DNA from: Agroathelia rolfsii
Taxonomy: Eukaryota > Basidiomycota > Agaricomycetes > Amylocorticiales > Amylocorticiaceae
Assembly: GCA_018343915.1 (NCBI GenBank)
Contig: JABRWF010000008.1
Location: 3,162,001 to 3,226,000 of the forward strand
Length of the DNA stretch: 64,000 bases
Reading direction: 5' to 3'
This document shows, piece by piece, positions 25,116-35,798 of this stretch; position 1 is the stretch's first letter, and each line of letters starts with the position of its first letter. A model generated the notes under the pieces. It searched no databases. It saw only the letters and a list, made by a program, of their open reading frames with translations, and was not told the DNA's origin. Both the position numbers and the translations under genes were made by a program.

Positions 25116-26456
25116 GGTCGACGTCTCTTGTTGATAGTGTTGATACTGCTGTTATAGACAAGTTGAATAGTAGGAGCAAGAGACAGAGCACCGGCGGCAG
25201 CAGAGCTTGAGATTTAAAGAACGGAAACACTGTTGTTACCGTGTTTATTATCGATTATATTTATCCACTGTGACGTCTATTGTCTCGATGTCACACTCGG
25301 CATAACGCCTCCTCGTGACCGTGACACCCGTGCTACGTTTTTGGCTACTCCTTCCCTATTTGGCAGCTACTGATTCCTCTCTAGGCCTTCCAGCAATTTG
25401 CCGGTATCCTAACGCCATTTCCGCCTGACTAACGCAGAGAGGGACCTCCGGAAGTTGATCGGGATATGCATATGAGTGCACCCATCAGCTTCAATTTGAG
25501 CGAGAGCAGTGAACGGTCGGAGTCTGCCTACGACTACAATCACTGGCAGGCCGGTGTGGATAGAACTGAACATTCCCATGACCATCGGGCCCCTATCAGG
25601 TTTCAGAATCAGTCTACCAGAGCGAATACCCGTTCTCTTTCAACTGACTCTGACCAAAGGCTATGTTTGATGCATTAATCCGTTGTGCAGTGGTTTATAG
25701 TCCTTCAGCCTGACTCATAGTCTGGTCCTGGCTGCCTGAGGTTGTTAGGTCTCTTAATTAAAATGACAAGACTTCGAGATCTAACGCAAATCTATTTCAT
25801 GCAGTCATTTCCATTATCGTAATTTCGAGTTCCCATGGTTGCTCTACTCTGTTTTGGCTGCAAGGAGTAGTACTGGCAGTGCTAGACTATTAGATGTAAC
25901 TAAATTCATCATCTCGGAAGTTGAACACAGCTATAACTGATTTGTTCTAATGGCACTGCGTGAAATCAGAACTCCACACTATATCAATCTTCCATTCACG
26001 ATTTGATGTGTAGTTTCTTTGGTAATATAGACACAAAGAAAGTGCTGACAACCTTCGAGCTAATGATTGGGCCAAACGAAACGCGCTCCAAGCCGTTTCG
26101 TCAAAACTTACATTGAATTGGTCTCACATATATATATATATATTCTGATAATGATACATTTAAATGGTTATCAGAGCTGCCTAGGAACCCCTAATCGTAA
26201 CCAAGTCCTCGACTTCCATCACGAAATAACGCTATTCAGTCAGAAAAATCAAAACGTATAATTGTTAATTGGCCGAACTAGCATGCAACGTCCATCAACT
26301 TCACAGCCTTGAATCAACGATGATAAACATCATGATTCAAAAATTTGGTGATTGATATATGCAAGGCGTGAATGCAAGTATGTGAATAACAGAATTGCCA
26401 TTGAAATATGTTACAACAATTTTGACTACTGTCTGTCATCTTGCTAGAGAAACTCG
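25116..26456. other. Intergenic between the PH gene and the reductase array
   Basis: AT-rich, no coding-like frame. A 70-codon plus frame at 25466 has no resemblance to a known protein. An (AT)n run lies near 26130. Confidence 0.5.
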
Positions 26457-27917
26457 TCACGCTGCAGCGGTCTTAGGCGTATCAGCAATGAGATAGACCA
26501 GCTTCTGAGCTGAAACCTATTTTGTGCATCCAAGGTTAGAATATATGCGGCTTCCCAGTGTCTTGGCTATTGGAAAAACAAACCTTTCCAGACTTTTGGA
26601 AGTCCAGTCCTTCGCTTACGCCGGCGAGGCCATTGGGGATGATCTTGAGCGGCGGCGTCTTCAACTTGCCCTCAAAGATCAGCTTAGAGATGATTTTAGC
26701 ATATTCCTTGTGTGCCACTTTGTGCTCTGGAAAAGCTGGAAGGCGCAAGGGGAAGGTTATCGCCTGAGAAAGATGATGTTGCAAGTAGTTAACTCGTGAA
26801 ATTTATATTTCGAAGTCAAAAAATCAAAAGCTTACCTCGCCAAAGAGCGTGTATCCCATTGAAGGCACGACTTTAACCTCCTCTCGTACCGATTTGTAGA
26901 ACAGGATGATAGATACGGTACCACCAGATGGACTCAAACTATCCGAGACCTTTTTGGGAGTATCAAGCTCGCTAATACAGTCTAAAGCATGCACCAGCTC
27001 GCCCTTGGTGTACTCGCGGATCATGTGGCCCACGTTCTCATCCTTGTAGTCATATACGGCGTCGGCGCCAATCGACTTGAGGTAGGCATGGTTCTTCTCG
27101 GAGGAAGTCGTAATAACTGTGTAGCCACTAGCTTTGGCGATTTGGATGGCAGTCTGTCCTACAGCTGAAGCACCAGACCACACAAGTATCTGGTTCAATG
27201 GCAGCAAATTCAGCTATGAAGGTGAGCAAGAAAGTTGATCTCATCAATTACCGGCGTGGGTTTATTGACAGGATTAGATGGCGATGCCAGGCTCTGGCTC
27301 TGCCACATCATCTGGCAAGTGGTGAAGCCTGCAACGCCAAGTGTGGCCGCATCCTCAAAAGACAGGCTGTCTGGAAGAGATATAACGAGTTCGCCATCGG
27401 TAACGAGGTACTCCGCAAATGCTCCCCGATCTTTATGATAACCTAGATTATGGCAAAACAATTGTTAGCTCTCTCCTGTTATGATGATAGTATAGATGTT
27501 ATCAGATGACAAATCCAAATGTATGCTTACTTCCATGCACCAAGCCGGCAATCCTCTCGCCGATCTTTCTGGTACCCTCAGGAACCTCAGAGCCTATTTC
27601 CTCTACGATCCCCGCAAAGTCGCATCCGACAATGAGGTCAGATTCCTTTTGTGCACTAATGCTTTTCCCTGCGATGATTAAAAAACATTCGTTAACATTG
27701 ATCCTGCATCACGATGGTAATCCGCCAGCACCCTGCTGAAAACGATATCAACAATATTGGACAGCAAAAAAAACTACTAACAATCAGTGGGGTTTTGCGC
27801 GGCAGCAATGATCTTGACCAGAATCTCGGTTGGTTTGGGTTTAGGAACGGAAACCTCCTTAAGCTGCACAGTACCATCACCATTGGTAACAATTGCTTTC
27901 ATTGTAGACGGAGCCAT
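26457..27917 (-). CDS. Medium-chain reductase, quinone/enoyl reductase-like, array copy A
   Basis: Six exons: 27782..27917, 27531..27668, 27252..27442, 26836..27189, 26584..26763, 26457..26516; 352 residues, the normal family length. The N-terminal GroES-like domain runs from MKAIVTNGDGTVQLKEV to AAAQNPTDWK, then VGCDFAGIVEEIG. The Rossmann domain has the dinucleotide motif SGASAVGQTAIQIAKASGY and the NADPH-type segment TTSSEKNHAYLKSIGAD. Catalytic-zinc ligands (a GHE motif) and the structural-zinc cysteine cluster are absent, so this is the zinc-free branch of the MDR superfamily (ToxD, LovC and zeta-crystallin relatives). These reduce C=C or quinone substrates with NADPH; the substrate here is unknown. 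It is the most downstream of four same-strand paralogs and shares every exon boundary with copy B. Confidence 0.9.
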
Positions 27918-28485
27918 GGTCAGATAGATGTTTAATCTAGATTTATAGCGAGTTCCGAAAGTCTGAACCAGGACAGTGGACGGACAAGGATGTTATCAAA
28001 GACAATGCCTAAGCACGACAAAATTTATACCACGGGTTTGAGTCCCCGAATCAGTGTCCCCGAATCAGCCTTAATGCTTAATGAGCTATTTTTTATTACA
28101 TCAGCGTCATGTGGCTTATAAACATTTCAGAGGCTTGTCATCAGCTCGCCCGGGTGAGTCCGAATCAGCAGGCCTGAAGCGGCCTACACTGGCAACTCCA
28201 GGTAAGCATGACGTCACACATATTACGAGAACCTGAACGCTGTCTCCAAAAACTCGCTTGGAATTCCATACACATACTACACTACGGCGGACTATGTGCT
28301 ACACGTGCCAGTATATATATAATTGTACTATTGACCTTCGAGTCATAGATTCTCATAGCATTCATTTCTTTGCGTAAGGGACGCACACATCTTCCCAATA
28401 GTATCAGTCATAAAATTGAAATCATGGTGACCATGAAACATCCATCTGTTTGTAATAATCGCATTCGCATATACCTAGGCAACCC
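27918..28485. other. Spacer between reductase copies A and B
   Basis: 568 bp holding the copy A promoter and copy B 3' end. There is an A/T run TATATATATAA near 28311. It is not visibly similar to the spacer upstream of copy B. Confidence 0.5.
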
Positions 28486-29893
28486 TCAAGCAGTAGCGTC
28501 CTTAGGGGTACCCGCAATAATGTATACCAGTTTCTCGCCAGATACCTATTTTGCAGATTTAATACAGATGCAACATCTCGATTTATAGATAACCATGAAT
28601 GCTCACCTTCCCGAGTTTCTGATATTCTAAGCCCTCGATCACGCCGGCAAGGCCGTTGGGCATGATCTTGAGTGGGGGTGTCTTGAGCTTTCCGTCGAAG
28701 ATTAATTTGGAAAGGACCTTCGCAAACTCTTTATGAGCCAATGTGTGCTCTGGGAAGGCTTGGAGTACCACAGGGAGTGTTATAGCCTAGCAAAAGTTCC
28801 CACGAATAAGTTACACATACAGTTGGAATCATGGAAACGTACTTACTTTGCCGAAAAGACTGTATGCCACCGAAAATACGACTTTAACCTCCTCTCGTAC
28901 TGACTCGCACGGCAGAATGACGGAAACCGTACCGCCAGATGGGCTGAGACTATCGGATACTTTTTGGGGCGTATCAAGCTCACTGATACAGTCCAAGGCA
29001 TGCACCAGCTTGCCCTCGGTGTACTCGCGGATCTTGTGGCCAATGTTCTCGTCCCTGTAATCATACACAACATCGGCGCCAATGGACTTGAGGTAGGCGT
29101 GATTTCTTTCCGAGGCAGTGGTGATGACGGTGTAGCCGCTAGCTTTGGCAATCTGGATGGCGGATATACCCACGGCTGAAGCACCACCCCACACGAGTAT
29201 CTAATTTAATAATACAATATAAATGTCAGTTATAGCAACCAATATTAAATCACTTTTGATCATTTACCGGAGTAGGAGTGGCAAGAGGATTAGATGGCGA
29301 AGCCAAGTCCTGGCTTTGCCACATCATTTGGCAAGTAGTGAAGCCTGCGACACTAAGTGTAGCTGCATCCTCAAAGGACAGGCTGTCAGGGAGTGGTATA
29401 ACCCACTCTCCATCGGTGATGAGGTATTCTGCAAACGATCCTCGATCAGGATAATAGCCTGAATTATAATGGTATCAAGATGCTTTCAGCTCTGTGGATC
29501 GGGATCAATTTCAAGCATATACCTACTTCCATGAACCTTGCCAGCAACTCTCTCCCCAATCCTTCTGGCGCCGGCAGGAACTTCAGATCCGATTTCTTCA
29601 ACGATACCTGCGAAGTCGCATCCAACGATGCGGTCGGGTAGCTTTTGTGCGCTCGAACTCTTCCCTATGAAAGGAAATTTTGCAATGATTTATCATTCAT
29701 TGCACCAGTGATTGGTCGGTATACTTCACGGAGATGGTTATGAATAACGCTACTAACAATCGGTTGGATTTTGTGCAGCAGCAATAACTTTGATCAATAT
29801 TTCCTTCGGCTTTGGTCTGGGAACAGAGATCTCCTTCATCCGCACAGTGCCATCACCATTAGTGACAACTGCTTTCATCGTGTTTGGTGCCAT
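28486..29893 (-). CDS. Medium-chain reductase, quinone/enoyl reductase-like, array copy B
   Basis: Six exons: 29758..29893, 29527..29664, 29268..29458, 28847..29200, 28607..28786, 28486..28545; 352 residues. Each exon has exactly the same length as its counterpart in copy A (136, 138, 191, 354, 180, 60), so the two arose by duplication of an already intron-bearing gene. Motifs: MKAVVTNGDGTVRMKEI, NPTDWK, VGCDFAGIVEEIG, WGGASAVGISAIQIAKASGY, TTASERNHAYLKSIGAD, and LALDC-type VHALDCISELDTPQKVSDSL. The first position of the dinucleotide motif is GG rather than SG. No zinc ligands are present. It is predicted to be an NAD(P)H-dependent soluble reductase with unknown substrate; substitutions relative to A are spread throughout, indicating an older duplication than C/D. 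Confidence 0.9.
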
Positions 29894-30863
29894 GGATAAG
29901 AAAAGTTTGCGGTGACTGGTGAACTAGAACTAGAAATTTGATAAGCTTGGTGAGAAAACACAAGCAAGATGAGAATGGCTTTTATTTCATTCCTGCCTGA
30001 GCTGTTGAAAATTGTATATTTTGTCATTGGTCACCATAAGCCGAGTCGGTGCCAGTGAGCGACAGTCAGCATCAGCTTAGTGTTCTTTGCGAGTCGGAAC
30101 TTTGTCAGGCTTTCTATTTAGTTTGATCTGGGACTATTGGGCATGGGTGCGTCAGAAGTGATCAGTACTTCATTGAGCTTCATTATCATATAGCCCTAGT
30201 TCGAGTTGTAGGTGACGCTCATGCAAAAGCGGCGACCTCCCGAAAGGAAGGACGAGTTGTCACGCTATAACGGATGTGACCGATAATCACAGAATGAACT
30301 GACTGAAATGGAACAATCTGGCTGAGCTGGGGTAACATGTTCCTAGAAACAGGGGTTTTCAGGACCTTTGTAAGCTAGGCAAAATGGGACAGTTAGTCCA
30401 ACCGGTTGCACGTGGCGCAACTCCCGCATGTTCCATTTTGGCCTGAGCGTTACACACGCTCGCAGTTGTAACGGCTTAGGCCGCTACACGCTTGACGATG
30501 GATTTGGGATTTGGGATTGGGCTCGGTAGTTTCTTCCCACTGGGTTTTGATGCACCCGAGCCCGGCTTGAGAGTCTTTAGTCGTTCACATTACGTAATGT
30601 ACATTCTACTTCGGTGGCTGCATGCCTCTTCATCTCTTTTCCTTGTCTGAGCAACGCCAGTAATAGCTCGATATCCTGTCCTTACTACTTGCAATCTTAT
30701 CTCTCCCTCTCTTGCTTCCTCTTTGCTTATCGAGCCGTTACAGCAGTTTTCACCTTGCAGCTACATCTCCTCCTTTAAATGAACACTTTTTTTTGAAAAT
30801 GTGGGATCATAACTTTTCAGTAATCATATCAATGCACAAAATCATGGTCCAGATTTTTTTTTA

Positions 30864-30903
30864 AATAATGATAATGATAATAACAATAATAATAATAATA
30901 ATG
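30864..30903. repeat. AT-rich trinucleotide run (AAT/GATAAT)n
   Basis: Imperfect ATAATG units followed by about six AAT repeats. Confidence 0.75.
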
Positions 30904-31747
30904 GATTTCCATGGATAGATCACAATCCAGATAGATGTAAGATATGTCATGTACAACATAGACAATGCCGGGGGTCTTCTGCCATGGAACGCTGGCATTG
31001 AGCAGTGTCTTGGGAATACGTGGCGGAGGCAAGTGTGCACTAGAGAATGATCCATTTCTTGCTTCATCTGCCACCACATTCGTCCGCTCAGCTTGCTCTT
31101 TTCTGCCTTCGGTGCCTCCTGTTTGCAACAAGAACCCCGAAAATCAATGTATCCCGCCAATATGGCGATGGCTACTTGCTATATTTTGCTTATACGGCAA
31201 TGGCTATTACTAGCAGTGCACCAATGCACAATGAACTAGGAACCAAAATACACTCACATATACCATGGAAGGCAATAAGATAAGTTCACGTCACCTACCA
31301 TTTGGGGAAACGAGGGTCGCTCGCTGTGTCGATGCTCCTAATTTAAGGGTTTCGCTGCTCACCTCTATTTCCCCTCAGGTTTACAAGCCCAACCGCGATC
31401 GAAAAGCGCGGAGCGCTCTTAATCAACGCCGCATATAAACCACATAGCGTGTTATAAAGACCTTACGCATGTGCACGAGTCTATTACTCGAGTGAATCGG
31501 CGCGTAGCCCAGAGTTAATGTAAAGGGGTCCAGAGTTGATGATCACATCTGTGATATGCATTACAGCCTTTTACAGGGCGATGAGTTCTGCATGAGCGCT
31601 ACCTCTTTAGGAGAGGAATGTAAGAAAAGAGCGAGCCAGCCAGTAATAAGTCCAAAGCTAGATTGAATTACGCTTGTCGTTGTACTTGGACGCGGTACGC
31701 GGACAAACGAATGAGGTAACTACTACAAAAGTTCGTAGCTACATACT

Positions 31748-31780
31748 ACAGTCACGCTCCGCGTGACTGTGACTCCGTCA
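31748..31780. repeat. Two adjacent short hairpins sharing a TCC loop
   Basis: ACAGTCACGC-TCC-GCGTGACTGT is a perfect 10-bp stem with a 3-nt loop (31748-31770). It overlaps GTGAC-TCC-GTCAC, a 5-bp stem (31768-31780). The region has no adjacent gene to which it could act as a ter or riboswitch element. Confidence 0.6.
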
Positions 31781-32279
31781 CTCCCATCGAGGCATGGATT
31801 GCCTATTCTAACAAGGAATCTATGCACACCATGTTGGAGGGAAAAGCTGGACAAGTTTCAAATGTATATTTATATTTGTTTTCTTTTTTCTAATTCACAT
31901 GGAACGATACACGGACATTTACCTTACATACCGTATATACTTCGTTACATGTGTTGTTTGCTTCCGCGGTCACATGACCACCGTTTACTCTTGTGTCGCG
32001 TTCGGACTTTATGCACCTCACTTGTTTCCTCTACTAGAACTGAGGTTAATATTATATAGTATCACACCTATCATTTTAACACATCGATGCTCAGTCACTC
32101 GTAGGACGGTGAATGACTGAAGTGCGAAGATATACTAGTACCTGCACTTATATATGAGGTAAAGCTCAGCCACTACGTAGTGGCTTCAACACTACCTTAC
32201 GATGCTTATAATTATTGGCATTTCAACGTGCATTGGCTTCTATCTATCAGAAATCATAACATGGCCAAGTTGAAGGCAT

Positions 32280-35160
32280 ACAGAGCCGCATCGCCTCAGC
32301 CACTGTGATGCGGACGCTCCTGTTGTAGTAGTTTACGTCGCGTAATGTCCAAGTTCCTGTTCTGCTTTGAAATTTCGATATTTTGAGAATTTTAACACTT
32401 AACTTCAGCCTGAATCATGCAAAGAAGTGCGAGCCATATTTTAGTCTCCGTCCCCTCTTTTACTCGTTTATTATCTTGTGCCAGTCACAATATAATCAAT
32501 TTAGGACCAGAATTTTTTAGATTCCGAACAAGGTTCAGTACTTTCAAGATTATAAGGATGAACCTACGGTAGGATAAAAACGCTTGAAATGAGGTATTAA
32601 CGAGTTTGAGGGAGTAAGCATGGCCACTATTGCATCTTAGACGGTTTATCTTTACCCAACTTGAGATCGTATGACAAATTCATTGTTCGGCACCTCAATC
32701 TATCACCAAGCTTGCAAACACTATAATTGATGAGTTTACTTGATAACAAACATATTATTTTAACCCCTTCTTATCCCATCTAATAATATGCATAGAGGCG
32801 GTTCTCGTCAACACTATCATAAATAGGAGCAGATGATCTAGATTGATTCAATGTTCAATCGCTCCACGCTCTTAAGTTGCAAGACTCGGAGCAAGCGTGT
32901 CTGCAATGATGTAAGTAATCTTTTCCGCAGAGACCTAGAAATTCCATGATTGATTAGAGTGCATTCGTGAAGCAGTGCACAAAGTGACGAAGCCTTGCCT
33001 TGCCCTCCTTGTGGATCTGGAGACCTTCTGCTACGCTCGCGAGACCGTTGGGCAATATCTTGAGAGGCGTCGTCTTCAACTTGCCTTCATGCAAGATCTT
33101 TGACAACAGTTGAGCGTATTGTTTACCAAGCTCATAGTGGTCAGGTTGCGCAGGGATTTTGCCCGGATAGAATAATTCCTAGATGAAAAGAACATATCAG
33201 CTTCCAGGAAACAGACTTTGCAACGATGTCCCAAGGATGATAACAAACCTTGCCAAGTAGAGTATACACAATCGAAAGTTCTACCACCACCTCCTGCCTG
33301 ACTGTCTCGTAAGACAAAATAGCGGACACCTTGCCTCCTTCCGGACTCAAGCTATCCGCAATCTTCTGGGGTGTATCGTTCTCCGAAATGCAATCCAGTG
33401 CAACCTTCATTTTACCCTGAGTATATGTGCGAATCTTTTGCCCAACCTCGGGATCTTTGTAGTCAAAGACAGCATCTGCCCCAATCGACTTGAGATAGGC
33501 GTGATTTTTCTCCGACGCGGTGGTAATGACCGTGTAGCCACTCAGCTTGGCGAGCTGAACGACATATTGGCCTACACCGGAGGCTCCTGACCAGACGAGG
33601 ACCGGCTCGTGTGTCGTGGTGGGGTTGTATGGCGTAGCGAGGTTTTGGACCTGGTACAACATCTGGCAAGCGGTGAAACCTGCGATACCCAATCCCGCAG
33701 CATTCTCGAAAGATAAGCTTTCAGGGAGCGAAATTACAAAGCGGGCATCCGTGACTAGGTATTCGGCATAAGATCCACGATCCTTTTGTATTCCTGAAAC
33801 ACATGAAGGAAATCGGTATTGTGTGCTGGAAAGGAGCATTAACATGAATCTACTAAACGGACAACTCACCCCCATAAACAAAGCCAGCCACATGCTCGCC
33901 GATCTTGCGGACACCCTCGGGCACCTCGGATCCGATCTCCTCGACAATTCCGGCAAAATCGCATCCAAGAATGTTGTGATGGGAGAGTGTGTTGAATTCC
34001 GCAGTTTTCCCTGTTGTTCGCCATAGAAAGAAGAGAGACAGCCATAAACTGCGTAAATACCACTAGTACCAAATATACTAGCACTACACAAACATTCTGC
34101 TGGGTTCTGGGCAACCGCGACAACCTTGACCAAGATTTCAGCAGGCTGAGGCTTGGGTACAGATATTTCCGTCAACTGGACTTTGCCGGGGGCAGTTGTA
34201 ATGATAGCTTTCATAGTAGCAGGAGCCATTGGTGATACTGGTGAATGCTAATGAATATTTGGGTCCAGATAGCTCAGGAGGGATAAAAGGAGAAGAAGAC
34301 GCTGGTGGGATGAGTACGGCCACAGTCATTCAAATGACTACCGGTATTTATCCTGATCTGAGGCCCTGAAGGATGATATAGCCATAGATGTATTGGTCAG
34401 CCACCAGGAAGATGTATATACAAGTGTCATTGGCAAAAAGAATCATTTGAGCCATCTCCCAGCATTGGTATGATGGTGTATTGATGATGACGTGTTGGTG
34501 GTAAAAAGTACAGATGACTCGGATTCAGAACAAGCACCAAACACCACTACAGCTTAGCATTACGACCCCAAATGCCAGATACCCCTCGCCGATTTGACTA
34601 TTAGGCCGAATTAGATTACAAGAGACAGAGAGACAAATCATGACAAGAAACTCGGCACCAGTACATTTTAAATCATTTTCAAGCATAGCATGTAGCTGAC
34701 TACAATGTCTTTGTGTGCAAAGGAGTGTCTGACAAATACGGAAACGCTGGTTCATTTTGAAAAAGTTTCACAAAAGCTCGGGTGGTCGGGATCCGAATTG
34801 ATCGGGTGTCATGTGACCTAATCATACCAACTAATGGTCATGCATGCGGTAAGATCTATAGACAATTCGCGAAAAGAATTGCAAATCCACAGGGATAAGG
34901 AGGAAGAAAGAAAGAAGAAAAAACAGGATGTCATACATCAGATGAAAGACGTGGGGGACGTGATAATGTTACGATATATGTATGTACCGGTATACGAGGC
35001 CGTAGTAAACAGACACCCACTTTCACAGAAAAGCGGGATGGGTACTAGACCTCACAGTTGGCCGTATTGTTAATCAATCATTATCGAGAAAAAAAGAGAA
35101 AAATTGTTGAGACCCGTCGTTGCTTAATCATCAGCAGAAAAAAAAGACGCAAGTTTAGGT
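32280..35160. repeat. Tandem segmental duplication, copy 1 (contains reductase C)
   Basis: Direct repeat of 35165..38110. Beyond the gene itself, matches include the left edge (context CGCCTCAGCCACTGTGA), the upstream block GACTACCGGTATTTATCCT, and the right part with GGGACGTGATAATGTTAC and CATCAGCAGAAAA. The two copies abut head to tail, so the unit is about 2.9 kb. Confidence 0.8.
32872..34229 (-). CDS. Medium-chain reductase, quinone/enoyl reductase-like, array copy C
   Basis: Five exons: 34094..34229, 33870..34010, 33249..33793, 32999..33178, 32872..32934; 354 residues. Motifs: MKAIITTAPGKVQLTEI, NPAEWK (NPTDWK in the other three), LGCDFAGIVEEIG, LVWSGASGVGQYVVQLAK, TTASEKNHAYLKSIGAD. 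Exon 3 spans what is split in A and B, so an intron before LVWSGAS was lost here or gained there. The last intron starts AAG|GCAAGG, a GC donor; the near-identical copy D has AAG|GTAACA at the same place. A longer frame at 33141..34229 is an artefact of reading through introns 1 and 2. Predicted zinc-free NAD(P)H reductase, substrate unknown. Confidence 0.88.
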
Positions 35161-35798
35161 TGAAAACCGAGTCGTATCGCCTCAGCCACTGTGAGACAGG
35201 ACCTTCCTGTCATAATAGTTGTGGCTTGTCATGCTTGTATTACCATGGCGTTCGTGTTCAAGCTCTTGCTTGAAATTTCGACACTTAGCTTCAACCCAAG
35301 TAAGGTACCAAATTGCATAGCATAAGCCTTTTATTAGCATATGTCCAGTTTGTGCCCCCTATTTTACTCGTTAATTATCTTGTGCAAGTCGCAGTACATA
35401 TATATCCGAGTCCACTGATAATTGATGATACGTTTACGCCCAGACCTTCTAGGTCCCAACAAAATTTAAGACTTTTGAGACCACGAGGACGAGCCCACGG
35501 TGGAATAAAAGCACTTGGGATGGGTTCCCAACGAATTCGAAGATATGAGTATAGTTAATATGGCATTTCCGTCAGTTCGTCTTTGCCCAGATCACATAAC
35601 ACATGCATTAACTGGCACATGAATCTATTACCAGAATTCCATGCATCATTTGATACAAACATGGGCCTATTCAATAACATAGTATTTACATGCCTTTTCA
35701 TCTCACCTAATAATATACACAGAGGCGGTTCTCGACAACATGACTTATCACAAACAAGAGCAGATCACCTAGATTCAATACTTAATCCATGCACGCCC
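34230..35798. other. Spacer between reductases C and D
   Basis: Mostly duplicated sequence: the upstream part of duplication copy 1 followed, from about 35165, by the downstream part of copy 2. No gene was seen. Confidence 0.55.

Larger units (their letters stand above)
29894..32871. other. Intergenic, 3 kb, between the two reductase pairs
   Basis: No coding-like frame was found. It holds an (AAT)n run, two small hairpins near 31748, and at its right end (from about 32280) the start of the tandem segmental duplication. The frames at 30829..31213 are low complexity and overlap the repeat. Confidence 0.45.

Noticed and set aside
33141..34229. 362-codon frame that looks like a complete reductase
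   Set aside because: It reads through two introns. The segments between NPAE and the GIQKDRG motif are junk, whereas splicing restores the conserved family sequence.
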